A DNA stretch of 64,000 nt from Sulfuritalea hydrogenivorans sk43H (GTDB taxonomy: Bacteria > Pseudomonadota > Gammaproteobacteria > Burkholderiales > Rhodocyclaceae), in NCBI RefSeq assembly GCF_000828635.1, contig NZ_AP012547.1, forward strand, positions 2,046,001-2,110,000, read 5' to 3'. Made by a program: the position numbers and the translations under genes. The notes under the pieces are model-generated. The model was not told where the DNA came from. It ran no database searches and saw only the letters and a program-made list of their open reading frames with translations. How positions within the stretch are numbered: position 1 is the first letter of the stretch; every line of letters begins with the position of its first letter. Shown piece by piece: positions 46,274-54,705 of the stretch.

Positions 46274-46756
46274 TCAGGTTTTTGGCTTCAGATGCACATG
46301 ACCGCGACTGCGGCCGGCGGGCGTATAGCCGTGATGATGCTCGCGTCCCGCATCGACCTCGACGTCGATCAGGTTGAGCTGGCCGTGGCGCACGCCGCGC
46401 TCGGCGATCAGCGCATCGGAGAACTTGCGCACCGCGGCCGTCGGCCCGCGCAGGATGACGCTTTCAAGGCAGTTCTCGTGGTCGAGATGGGCATGCAGGG
46501 TGGCCACCGTGAGGTCGTGCTGGCCGTGCTGCAGGGCAGTAAGCCGCTCGGCCAGGTCGCGCTCATGGTGGTTATAAACATAGGAAAGATTGGCGACGCA
46601 ATGGGTCGCCTCGCCACGCTTCTGGCGCGCCTGTTCCAGATGTGCCCGCAGCAGGTCGCGCACCGCCTCGGAACGGTTCTGGTAGCCGCGCTCGGCGATC
46701 AGCCGGTCGAACTCGGCGGCCAGGTCGGCATCGAGAGAAATCGTTATGCGTTCCAC
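46274..46756 (-). CDS. nikR: Nickel-responsive regulator NikR
   Basis: 160 residues. N-terminal ribbon-helix-helix (MERITISLDADLAAEFDRLI, NRSEAVRDLLRAHL) and C-terminal ACT-like domain with the nickel ligands in LHAHLDHENCLESVI. Ni-bound NikR represses nickel uptake. The C-terminal tail is extended and His-rich (EHHHGYTPAGRSRGHVH) beyond the usual length. A matching operator-like dyad lies before the permease at 42071. Confidence 0.92.
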   Translation of the reverse strand: MERITISLDADLAAEFDRLIAERGYQNRSEAVRDLLRAHLEQARQKRGEATHCVANLSYVYNHHERDLAERLTALQHGQHDLTVATLHAHLDHENCLESVILRGPTAAVRKFSDALIAERGVRHGQLNLIDVEVDAGREHHHGYTPAGRSRGHVHLKPKT

Positions 46757-46757
46757 T

Positions 46758-47669
46758 TCAGTTTTCGCCTTTCATCGCCAGCACTTGTTCCACCACGCCG
46801 CCGCGCTTCAGGTAATCCAGCCGGCGTTGGCGTTCCATTTTTGTCACGCGTTCGAGGTACTCCAGATTGCGCTCTATCGACTCCGCGTAGAAATTTCGTT
46901 CGGCACCCTGCTGCCGGCCGAAATGCTGCATCAGATGGATTGAAACGCCGTCCAGGTCCTGGTCAAGCCGCGTCCTGGTTCCGCGATAAAAGTTCGAGGT
47001 CCTTTCCAGCAGGTCATGGACGTCGAGGAAATTGCCGATCCGCGCCTCTTGCAGTTCGAAGTAGAGCAGCAACAGGCGTTCCAGATATTCGCGATTCGCC
47101 ATCTGGCCGATCAGATCGGCCGTGGCCGTGGCATAGGCGGCGCGCTGCTGTTGCAGGTTGTCGAACCCGATCGAATCCGGATGCGTGCGATGATCGGTCA
47201 ACAGGATCACCCGGGTCGTGGCGTCGAGCACGCCCGGCGGCAGATCGGCCAGATGCGTGCGCGTGAACTCGACGCCGCGCAACACGTGGGTATCGGTGAA
47301 CTGGGCGCCGGTGCCGCCGGCTTCCTCATCCTTCATCAGGTAGCCGATGTCGTGCATCAGGGCGCCGATCAGCGCGGCGTCGATGTGGTCGGCATCGAGC
47401 CCCTGGCCGGCGAGATGCATGCCGTGCAGCATGCGCGCGGCGCACAGCACCACCTCGTTGGTATGGCCGCGGTTGTGATACAGCGTCTTCAGATTCTGGT
47501 AGCCGGACAAGCCGCCGGCAAAGGCTTTGTCCAGCAGGCGAAAGGCGCCGGCAATCCGTTTCAGGTCATGGGCCGGCGCGAACGCATGAACGATCGCGCC
47601 GACCTGGGCCTCCACCTCGCCAGTGTCGTGGGTGTTGCCCAGCGCGGCAAAGGGGCTGTCGTACGCCAT
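46758..47669 (-). CDS. HD-domain phosphohydrolase-like protein
   Basis: 303 residues. HNRGHTNEVVLCAARML, ALMHDIGYLMKDEE and LLTDHRTHPD are the HD-domain metal positions; no GYP motif. Reaction unknown; such proteins hydrolyse phosphoesters or nucleotides. The gene start overlaps the HD-GYP stop by 1 bp (TAATG), so translation is coupled. Confidence 0.8.
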   Translation of the reverse strand: MAYDSPFAALGNTHDTGEVEAQVGAIVHAFAPAHDLKRIAGAFRLLDKAFAGGLSGYQNLKTLYHNRGHTNEVVLCAARMLHGMHLAGQGLDADHIDAALIGALMHDIGYLMKDEEAGGTGAQFTDTHVLRGVEFTRTHLADLPPGVLDATTRVILLTDHRTHPDSIGFDNLQQQRAAYATATADLIGQMANREYLERLLLLYFELQEARIGNFLDVHDLLERTSNFYRGTRTRLDQDLDGVSIHLMQHFGRQQGAERNFYAESIERNLEYLERVTKMERQRRLDYLKRGGVVEQVLAMKGEN

Positions 47670-49228
47670 TATTTGCCGGAGCGATAGTTCTCGAGCGGAG
47701 GCGCTTTCGCCACCAGAGGCTCCGGCACGCCAAGGCAGCGCCGCAAGGCGGCAATCACGTGGGCGTCGAAACGCGTGCCGGCCCCGGCATCGAGTATCGA
47801 CAGCGCATCCTCGACGCTCATTTTCTTGCGGTAGTGGCGATCCGCCGTCAGCGCCTCGAAGACATCGGCGACCGTCAGTATCTTCGACATGAAGGGAATT
47901 TCGCGCTCCGTCAAACCGCGCGGATAGCCGCTGCCGTCAAGCCGCTCGTGGTGCGAGGCGGCGATCAGCGGCACATTGCGATACTTGCGGGTGAAATGGA
48001 TGCGCGTCAGGATGTCTTCGGTCAGAGCGGGATGCCGCTTCATTTCGTCGAATTCGGCGTCGTCGAAGGGACCTTCCTTCCTCAGCACGCTGTCGCTGAC
48101 GCCGATCTTGCCGTAATCGTGGAGCACCGCCGCGACCCGCAGCAGGTCGAGCTCCTCGATGTTGAAGCCGAGTTCGCGGCCGATGGCCACCGCATGCAGC
48201 GCCACGTTGGTCGAATGGCCCGCGGTCAGCCCGTCCTTGGCATCGATCGACGCCGCCAGGACATCGAGCATGCTGTGGAACTGGCGCTCCTGCTCGGCAA
48301 ACATCATGGCATTCTCGATGGCGATGGCGACAATGCCGGCCACCGCCTCCAGCGTCGCCAGATCGTCATCGGAAAACAGCCCGCCGCGCCTGTTGATGGC
48401 CTGCACCACGCCGAGCGATTCGCCCGAGGTGCTTTTCAGCGGCACGCACAGCATCGAATGGGTGCGGTAGCCGGTGCGCTGGTCCACGCTGCGGTCGAAG
48501 CGCGAATCTTCCCAGGCCTCGTCGATGCGGATGCTGCGTCCCGTCACGGCGGTCAGGCCGGCGATGCCGAGTTTCATGTTGAGCGAAATCGAGCGCCCGT
48601 CGCCGCCATCGGCGTGGATCGCCACCAGCCGGCCGCTGCCCTCCTCCAGCACGAACACCGTGCCGCGATCGCAGCCCACGGTATTGCGCAGGGCAATCAC
48701 CTCGGCTTCGACCCCGGCGGGATAGATATCGCCATTCTCGACCCACTTGGCCAGCCGTCCCGCCGTCTGCCTGATCATTACCTCGTCTTCGGCGGTAAAG
48801 CGGCCGGTGATCTTGTTGAGCAGTTCGAGCCCGCCCAGGATATGCCCGTCCGCCGCCAGCAACGGGGCCACCAGCAGGCTTTCGGTGCGATAGTCGAGTA
48901 TGGAATCGACCTCGGGATTGAAATACGGCGAGGCGTAGGCGTTGGATACGTTGGTGAGCTCGCGGCGCAGGATCGCGGTGCCGACAATCCCCATGCGCAG
49001 CGGCACCACCAGCGCGCGCCCTTCGACGCCCTCTGCAAAATTCGCGCGCAACTCCATGGTGTCCCGGTCGAACAGGAACAAGGTGCTGCGGTCGGCTCCC
49101 AGCAGGGCCGTCACCTCGCCCATCACGACCTGGGCCAGGCGGCCGAGGTCGTGCACGGAACTTACCCGCCGCTGGATTTCGAGGCAGTGGCGAAAGCGCT
49201 GGTCGTCGGACGCGCGGGCATCGGTCAT
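47669..49228 (-). CDS. GAF-GAF-HD-GYP c-di-GMP phosphodiesterase
   Basis: 519 residues with two N-terminal GAF domains (about 20-175 and 185-345) and an HD-GYP domain (HSTNVALHAVAIGRELGF, LHDYGKIGVSD, HHERLDGSGYPRGLTERE). HD-GYP enzymes cleave c-di-GMP to GMP using a di-metal site. Soluble. ATG at 49228 is chosen; the frame is open upstream but the sequence there (54 residues) is not domain-like. First of a two-gene unit with the HD protein. Confidence 0.87.
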   Translation of the reverse strand: MTDARASDDQRFRHCLEIQRRVSSVHDLGRLAQVVMGEVTALLGADRSTLFLFDRDTMELRANFAEGVEGRALVVPLRMGIVGTAILRRELTNVSNAYASPYFNPEVDSILDYRTESLLVAPLLAADGHILGGLELLNKITGRFTAEDEVMIRQTAGRLAKWVENGDIYPAGVEAEVIALRNTVGCDRGTVFVLEEGSGRLVAIHADGGDGRSISLNMKLGIAGLTAVTGRSIRIDEAWEDSRFDRSVDQRTGYRTHSMLCVPLKSTSGESLGVVQAINRRGGLFSDDDLATLEAVAGIVAIAIENAMMFAEQERQFHSMLDVLAASIDAKDGLTAGHSTNVALHAVAIGRELGFNIEELDLLRVAAVLHDYGKIGVSDSVLRKEGPFDDAEFDEMKRHPALTEDILTRIHFTRKYRNVPLIAASHHERLDGSGYPRGLTEREIPFMSKILTVADVFEALTADRHYRKKMSVEDALSILDAGAGTRFDAHVIAALRRCLGVPEPLVAKAPPLENYRSGK

Positions 49229-49515
49229 GAATCGGAAAATTCCATGTTTCCTTCCTGATACCCAAGGTCGATGCCCATCGAACCACCCTCGCGTCGAATC
49301 ATGGTTTGCAGTTCCCAATGCCCACTGCGCACAAGGCCAAATCGTAGCAGAGCGGCATGAAAATTTCTTCAGACATGATAAATGATGATTATCCATGATG
49401 TATCAGATATTGCGTAAGGCTGGCCGGGCAGGCGAAACGTTGACCCAGATTAAATCCCTGTAACACGGGCGCGCTATGCTGCAATGCACAGAGCATCTCT
49501 TTTTGGGGTTTCGCC
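49229..49515. other. Intergenic region upstream of hoxF
   Basis: 287 bp between divergent genes. Part of it, about 49365-49425, is AT-rich with repeated ATGAT units. I see no convincing sigma-54 pair; a TTGACC (49440-49445) with TAACAC 15 bp later is a weak sigma-70 candidate. The promoter and any NAD/redox or H2 control sites of the hox operon must lie here. Confidence 0.5.
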
Positions 49516-51327
49516 ATGTCCGATATCGATGTGATTGCTGCTGTCCTTGACCGCCACCATCATGACGGCACGCGCCTGATGCAGATTCTGCGCGAGATAC
49601 AGGAACAACTTGGCTGGCTGGCTCCCGAAACCTTGACCAGCGTGGCGGCGACGGTTGGCTGGCCGCGCGCCAGGGTCGAAGGCACCGCCGATTTCTACAG
49701 CTTCTTCCACACCCGGCCGATGGGCCGCTACCGCGTTTTGTGGAGCGACAACATCACCGACCGCATGCTGGGCAATACCGACCTGATGGACGCCATGTGC
49801 AAGAAGCTCTGGCTGGAACCGGGGCGGGTTTCCGAAGACGGACTGGTCAGCGTCGATACCACGTCCTGCACCGGCATGTGCGACCAGGGGCCGGCGCTGC
49901 TGGTCAACTACCGGGCGATCACGCGCATGACGCCCTCCCGCGTCGACGACATGATCGAGCTGATCCGCAAGGAAGCGCCCGTCGCCGAATGGCCGGCGGC
50001 ATGGTTCGCGGTCGAGGACAACATCCGGCGCAAGGGCATCCTGCTCGATCACGGCCTGGTTCCCGGCCAGGCCCTGGCGGCGGCGCTGGAACGCGGCCCG
50101 GAAAAGATGCTGGCCGAGATCAAGGATGCGAAGCTGCGCGGCCGCGGCGGCGCCGGCTTCGGCACCGGCCTCAAATGGGAGGCCTGCCGCAATGCCGCGG
50201 GACATGGAGCGGGTGCCGCGCATTACGTCGTCTGCAATGCCGACGAAGGCGAACCCGGCACCTTCAAGGATCGCGTGTTGCTGACTTCCCATGCCGATCT
50301 GGTATTCGAGGGCATGAGCATCGCCGGCCTGGTGGTGGGCGCGAAAAAGGGCCTGCTCTACCTGCGTGGCGAGTACCGCTACCTGCTCGAACCCCTGGAG
50401 TCGGCGCTGGCGGCACGGCGCGAAGCGAAACTGCTGGGCAGCAACATCCTCGGCACGCCTTTCGAGTTCGACATCGAAATCCACCTCGGTGCCGGCGCCT
50501 ACATCTGCGGCGAGGAATCGGCGCTGATCGAGTCGCTCGAAGGCAAGCCCGGCCGGCCACGCATCCGCCCGCCCTTCCCCGTCACCCACGGCTACCTCGA
50601 CCAGCCGACCACGGTGAACAACGTCGAGACGCTGGCGGCGGCCTGCCTGATCGCCACCCACGGCAGCGCCTGGTATCTGCGGCACGGCACCGAAAAATCC
50701 AGCGGCAGCAAGATCCTTTCCGTCAGCGGCGACTGCGAACGCCCCGGAATCTACGAATATCCCTACGGCGTCACGGTACGGCAGGTGCTTGACGACTGCG
50801 GCGCCTGGAATCCCCAGGCCGTGCAGGTCTCCGGCCCTTCCGGCATCTGCCTGGCGGAAGCCGAATTCGGCCGCCGGATCGCCTTCGAGGACATCCCCAC
50901 CGCGGGCGCCTTCATGGCCTTCGACGAAACCCGCGACATGTTCGAGGTGGCGCGCAACTTCGCCCACTTCTTCGCCCACGAGTCCTGCGGCTTCTGCACC
51001 CCATGCCGGGTCGGTACCACGCTGGTGCGCAACCTGATGGACAAGATCGCGCGCAACCACGGCTCGCCCTACGACATCAACGAACTGTTCAAGCTGCACC
51101 GGCTGATGCAGGGCGCCAGCCACTGCGGGCTGGGCAACAGCGCCTGCAACCCGATGTTCGACACGCTCAACAAGTTCCGTCCCGCCTACGAACGCCGGCT
51201 CATGTCGCTCAATTACGAACCGGCCTTCGATCTCGACGCGGCACTTTCGCAAGCGCGGCAGATGACCGGCCGCGACGACGACGCCGCGCATTTTTCAGCG
51301 CATTTGCAAAAAGAGGCCGAAGCATGA
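49516..51327 (+). CDS. hoxF: NAD-reducing hydrogenase diaphorase subunit HoxF (HoxE-HoxF type)
   Basis: 603 residues, the length of betaproteobacterial HoxF, which includes an N-terminal NuoE-like part. FMN/NAD domain: RGRGGAGFGTGLKWEA, NADEGEPGTFKDR and GAGAYICGEESALIESLEG. C-terminal [4Fe-4S] ligands: ESCGFCTPCRVG and later HCGLG. The N-terminal NuoE part keeps only a CTGMC pair; the other two usual cysteines are gone, as in related HoxF proteins. Passes electrons between H2 cluster modules and NAD+. Overlaps hoxU by ATGA. Confidence 0.93.
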   Translation: MSDIDVIAAVLDRHHHDGTRLMQILREIQEQLGWLAPETLTSVAATVGWPRARVEGTADFYSFFHTRPMGRYRVLWSDNITDRMLGNTDLMDAMCKKLWLEPGRVSEDGLVSVDTTSCTGMCDQGPALLVNYRAITRMTPSRVDDMIELIRKEAPVAEWPAAWFAVEDNIRRKGILLDHGLVPGQALAAALERGPEKMLAEIKDAKLRGRGGAGFGTGLKWEACRNAAGHGAGAAHYVVCNADEGEPGTFKDRVLLTSHADLVFEGMSIAGLVVGAKKGLLYLRGEYRYLLEPLESALAARREAKLLGSNILGTPFEFDIEIHLGAGAYICGEESALIESLEGKPGRPRIRPPFPVTHGYLDQPTTVNNVETLAAACLIATHGSAWYLRHGTEKSSGSKILSVSGDCERPGIYEYPYGVTVRQVLDDCGAWNPQAVQVSGPSGICLAEAEFGRRIAFEDIPTAGAFMAFDETRDMFEVARNFAHFFAHESCGFCTPCRVGTTLVRNLMDKIARNHGSPYDINELFKLHRLMQGASHCGLGNSACNPMFDTLNKFRPAYERRLMSLNYEPAFDLDAALSQARQMTGRDDDAAHFSAHLQKEAEA

Positions 51328-52037
51328 CCGCGACCAACACCTTCCATATCGACGGCAAGGAAGTTCCCTTCACGCCGGGACAGACCGTCATCCAGGCGGC
51401 GACCGCAAACGGCACCTGGATTCCGCACTTGTGCTGGCATCCGGATTTCCAGGTTAACGGCTCCTGCAAGCTGTGTACGGTCAAGGTCAATGGACGCTTC
51501 GGCTCAAGCTGCACCATGGAGGCGCAGGCCGGCATGGAGGTCGAAAACCGCACGGCCGAACTCGACGACAAGCGCCGAACGCTGTTGCAGATGCTGTTCG
51601 TCGAAGGCAACCACTTCTGCCCGTCCTGCGAGAAAAGCGGCGACTGTGCCCTGCAGGCCACCGCCTACGAACTGAAGATGATGTCGCCGCATTTCGACAT
51701 GTTCTACCCCGACCGCCCGGTGGATGCCTCGCACCCCGACATCCTGCTCGACTTCAACCGCTGCATCATGTGTTCGCTGTGCGTTTCCGCGTCACGCGAC
51801 GTCGACGGCAAGAGCATCTTCTACATGGGCGGGCGCGGCATTCTCGGCCGCCGCGTGCATGTCAGCAGCGAGAGCGGGAAACTAGGCGACACCGATTTCG
51901 CCGTCACCGACCGTGCCGCCAGCGTCTGCCCGGTTGGCGTGATCCTGAAGAAGCGCCGCGGCTTTGCCGTGCCGATCGGCGAGCGCACCTACGACAAGGC
52001 GCCGATCAGCGGACAGGTCAAGGAAACCACATCATGA
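51324..52037 (+). CDS. hoxU: NAD-reducing hydrogenase subunit HoxU
   Basis: 237 residues, NuoG-N-terminal-like. [2Fe-2S] ligands HLCWHPDFQVNGSCKLCTV and GSSC, a His/Cys cluster HFCPSCEKSGDC, and a ferredoxin set CIMCSLCVSASRD and CPVG. Relays electrons between HoxF and HoxY. The ATG at 51324 overlaps hoxF by 4 bp, and the end overlaps hoxY the same way, so the subunits are translationally coupled. Confidence 0.94.
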   Translation: MTATNTFHIDGKEVPFTPGQTVIQAATANGTWIPHLCWHPDFQVNGSCKLCTVKVNGRFGSSCTMEAQAGMEVENRTAELDDKRRTLLQMLFVEGNHFCPSCEKSGDCALQATAYELKMMSPHFDMFYPDRPVDASHPDILLDFNRCIMCSLCVSASRDVDGKSIFYMGGRGILGRRVHVSSESGKLGDTDFAVTDRAASVCPVGVILKKRRGFAVPIGERTYDKAPISGQVKETTS

Positions 52038-52603
52038 ACGCCCCCACCAGCCAGGCCGCACCCGTCGCCAGGAAGCTGCGCGTCGCCACCACCAGCCTTG
52101 CCGGCTGCTTCGGCTGCCACATGTCCATCCTCGACATCGACGAGCGCATCCTGAAGCTGGTCGAGCTGGTCGAGTTCGACCGTTCGCCGCTGACCGACAT
52201 CAAGACCTGCGGCCCCTGCGACCTGGGCATCATCGAAGGCGGCCTGTGCAACGCCGAGAACGTGCATGTGCTGCGCGAGTTCCGCAAGAACTGCAAGGTG
52301 CTGCTGGCCCTGGGCGCCTGCGCCATCAACGGCGGCCTGCCCGCGCAGCGCAACCACCTCGACCTGCGCGACATCCTCGAAGAGGTGTATCAGACGGGAG
52401 CGGACATGTCCCATGGCGGAATACCCAACGATCCGGAACTGCCGCTGCCGCTGAACAAGGTGCATCCGATCCACGAAGTGGTGAAAGTGGATTATTTCCT
52501 GCCCGGCTGCCCGCCACCCGCCGACGCCATCTGGAAGCTGCTGACCGACCTGCTCGCCGGCCGCACGCCGAACATTGGCCACGGCCTGCTGCATTACGAC
52601 TGA
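52034..52603 (+). CDS. hoxY: NAD-reducing hydrogenase small subunit HoxY
   Basis: 189 residues. Proximal cluster ligands AGCFGCHMS, TCGPCDLGIIEGG, LGACAINGG and FLPGCPPPAD. It lacks the longer C-terminal domain of group 1 small subunits, as usual for HoxY. Cytoplasmic partner of HoxH. hoxH begins 9 bp later. Confidence 0.94.
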   Translation: MNAPTSQAAPVARKLRVATTSLAGCFGCHMSILDIDERILKLVELVEFDRSPLTDIKTCGPCDLGIIEGGLCNAENVHVLREFRKNCKVLLALGACAINGGLPAQRNHLDLRDILEEVYQTGADMSHGGIPNDPELPLPLNKVHPIHEVVKVDYFLPGCPPPADAIWKLLTDLLAGRTPNIGHGLLHYD

Positions 52604-52612
52604 GAAATCATC

Positions 52613-54100
52613 ATGAGCTTCGAACTCGAAACCGCCCTCTCCCCCGAAAAACTGCGCCGCGTCGCCATCGATCCCGTGTCGCGGGTCGAAGGCCACGGCA
52701 AGGTCACCATCCTGCTCGACGACGACAACAAGGTGCACCAGGTGCGCCTGCACATCGTCGAATTCCGCGGCTTCGAAAAATTCATCCAGGGCCGCCCGTA
52801 TTGGGAAGTTCCGGTCATGGTGCAGCGCCTGTGCGGCATCTGCCCGGTCTCGCACCATCTCGCCGCCTCGAAGGCGCTGGACATGATGCTCGGCATCAAG
52901 CAACTGACGCCGACCGCCGAAAAGAATCGCCGCCTGATGCACTACGGCCAGATTCTGCAATCGCATGCTTTGCATTTCTTCCATCTTTCTTCACCCGACC
53001 TGCTGTTCGGCTTCGGTTCGGACGTCGCCGCGCGCAATGTCGTCGGCGTCATCGCCGCGCATCCCGAGATCGCCAGGAAGGGCGTACTGCTCAGGAAGTA
53101 CGGCCAGGAAGTGATCCGCATGACGGCCGGCAAGCGCGTGCATGGCACCGGCTCGATTCCCGGTGGCGTGAACAAATCGCTGTCGGCCGAAGAACGCGCC
53201 GAGCTGCTGAAAGACATCTACCAGATGGTGGCCTGGTCCCGCGAGGCGGTCGGCATGATCCGCGGCCTGTTCGAGCAGAACCTCGTCGAATACAACGACT
53301 TCGGCCGCTTCCGCTCCGCCGGCATGTGCCTGGTGTCGCCCTCCGGCGCGATGGACCTCTACCACGGCGGCCTGCGCGCGCGCGACATCGACGGCAAGAC
53401 CCTGTTCGACCATTTCGATTACGGCCGCTACTGGGATGTCATCGCCGAGGACGTCAAGCCCTGGTCCTACATGAAGTTCCCCTTCTTCAAGTCGCTGGGG
53501 CCGGACGACGGCTCCTACCGCGTCGGCCCGCTGTCCCGCGTCACCCTCTGCGACAGCATCGCGACACCGCTGGCCGACAAGGCGCGCGAGGAATTCATGG
53601 CCTTCGACGGCGGCAGCGCAGCCGGCGCCACGCTCGGCTACCACTGGGCACGCATGATCGAAATGCTGCACGCCGCCGAGAGCATCAAGGACCTGCTGCA
53701 CGACGACGACATCAGCGGCCACGACCTGATGGCCACCGGAACCCGCCAGGAACGCGGCGTCGGCGTCATCGAAGCGCCGCGCGGCACGCTGATCCACCAC
53801 TACCGCGTCAATGAAGACGACCAGGTGATCCGCGCCAACCTGATCGTGTCGACCACGCACAACAACCAGGCGATGAACACGGCGGTGCGCGAAGTGGCGA
53901 AGAAGTACCTCAACGGACGCGAGATCACCGAAGGCCTGCTCAACCACATCGAAGTCGCGATCCGCGCCTTCGACCCCTGCCTGTCCTGCGCCACGCATGC
54001 ACTGGGCCAGATGCCGCTCGAAGCCGCAATAGTCGGCGCTGACGGTACGGTGATCGACGAAGCCACGCGAGACCATCGCGGGCTCACCCGGAAAGTTTGA
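52613..54100 (+). CDS. hoxH: NAD-reducing hydrogenase large subunit HoxH
   Basis: 495 residues. Ni-site cysteines QRLCGICPVSHHLAAS near residue 65 and DPCLSCATH near the C-terminus. After this His follow 33 residues (ALGQMPLEAAIVGADGTVI and on) that HoxW should remove. Catalyses reversible H2 conversion in the cytoplasm. Repeat copy 10, the weakest, lies within the removable tail. The hairpin element at 54118 follows its stop. Confidence 0.94.
   Translation: MSFELETALSPEKLRRVAIDPVSRVEGHGKVTILLDDDNKVHQVRLHIVEFRGFEKFIQGRPYWEVPVMVQRLCGICPVSHHLAASKALDMMLGIKQLTPTAEKNRRLMHYGQILQSHALHFFHLSSPDLLFGFGSDVAARNVVGVIAAHPEIARKGVLLRKYGQEVIRMTAGKRVHGTGSIPGGVNKSLSAEERAELLKDIYQMVAWSREAVGMIRGLFEQNLVEYNDFGRFRSAGMCLVSPSGAMDLYHGGLRARDIDGKTLFDHFDYGRYWDVIAEDVKPWSYMKFPFFKSLGPDDGSYRVGPLSRVTLCDSIATPLADKAREEFMAFDGGSAAGATLGYHWARMIEMLHAAESIKDLLHDDDISGHDLMATGTRQERGVGVIEAPRGTLIHHYRVNEDDQVIRANLIVSTTHNNQAMNTAVREVAKKYLNGREITEGLLNHIEVAIRAFDPCLSCATHALGQMPLEAAIVGADGTVIDEATRDHRGLTRKV
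54028..54051 (+). repeat. Dispersed 24-bp repeat, weak copy 10 (inside hoxH tail)
   Basis: Matches AGTCGGCGCTGACGGTACGG, with changes in both halves. The encoded VGADGTV is plausible native HoxH tail sequence, so this copy may be coincidental. Confidence 0.4.
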
Positions 54101-54117
54101 GCGTGAGGAAATCGACT

Positions 54118-54212
54118 CACCGCAGAGGCGCGGAGATGCAGAGCAAACGCAGAGGAAAACCTGGAGCTTTTTCTCTGCGTTGCCTTTCTCTGCGCCTCTG
54201 TGCCTCTGCGGC
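54118..54212. repeat. Long hairpin element between hoxH and hoxW
   Basis: Arms of about 40 bp: left starts CCGCAGAGGCGCGGAGA and ends in AACGCAGAGGAAAA (54119-54159); right is TTTTCTCTGCGTTGCC through CTGTGCCTCTGCGG (54169-54211). Loop about 9 bp. The CGCAGAGG-type arms resemble a non-coding hairpin repeat common in many bacterial genomes. It splits the hox structural genes from hoxW and would form a very stable mRNA stem. Confidence 0.85.
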
Positions 54213-54233
54213 TAGACTTTTTGGTTCTACCGC

Positions 54234-54695
54234 TTGACCGCGCCGACGCTGGTTTTCGGCTGGGGCAACCCCAGTCGCGGCGACGATGCGCTGGGGCCGC
54301 TGTTCGTCGAGCACTTCACCGCACTGGCGGCACGCCATCCGGAATGGGGCGCAGTCGAATGCCTGACCGATTTCCAGTTGCAGGTGGAACATGCGCTCGA
54401 CCTGCAGGGCCGCCGCCGCGTGCTGTTTGTCGACGCCAGCCTCGATGCCGTCGCACCCTGCTCTCTGGTCCGCATCGAAGCAGCGCGCGACGCCAGCTTC
54501 ACAACCCACGCCATGAGCCCGCAGGCCGTGCTCAAGGTCTTTGTCGACATCGACGACGGCGAGCCGCCGCCCTGCTGGTTGCTGGCGATACGCGGCGAAC
54601 GCTTCGAGCTCGGTGAACCCTTGTCGGAATCCGCTGCCGGAAACCTGAAAGTCGCCCTGCTCGCAGCTGTCGACTGGATCGCCGGCGGCCGTTGA
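54234..54695 (+). CDS. hoxW: HoxH maturation endopeptidase HoxW
   Basis: 153 residues. Opens TLVFGWGNPSRGDDALGPLF, the maturation-protease pattern with the metal-reading acidic residue, and has VLFVDASLDAVAPCS and TTHAMSPQAVL (His ligand). HoxW removes the C-terminal peptide of HoxH. The start is TTG at 54234, the only in-frame start before the conserved N-terminus, with no visible ribosome binding site. It lies 134 bp after hoxH, behind the hairpin element. Convergent with the GH15 gene 10 bp on. Confidence 0.88.
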   Translation: MTAPTLVFGWGNPSRGDDALGPLFVEHFTALAARHPEWGAVECLTDFQLQVEHALDLQGRRRVLFVDASLDAVAPCSLVRIEAARDASFTTHAMSPQAVLKVFVDIDDGEPPPCWLLAIRGERFELGEPLSESAAGNLKVALLAAVDWIAGGR

Positions 54696-54705
54696 GCATC
54701 GCGCC

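Noticed and set aside
49229-49515. Possible sigma-54 promoter for hoxF
   Set aside because: TGGCC at about 49420 has no TTGC-like element at the required distance.
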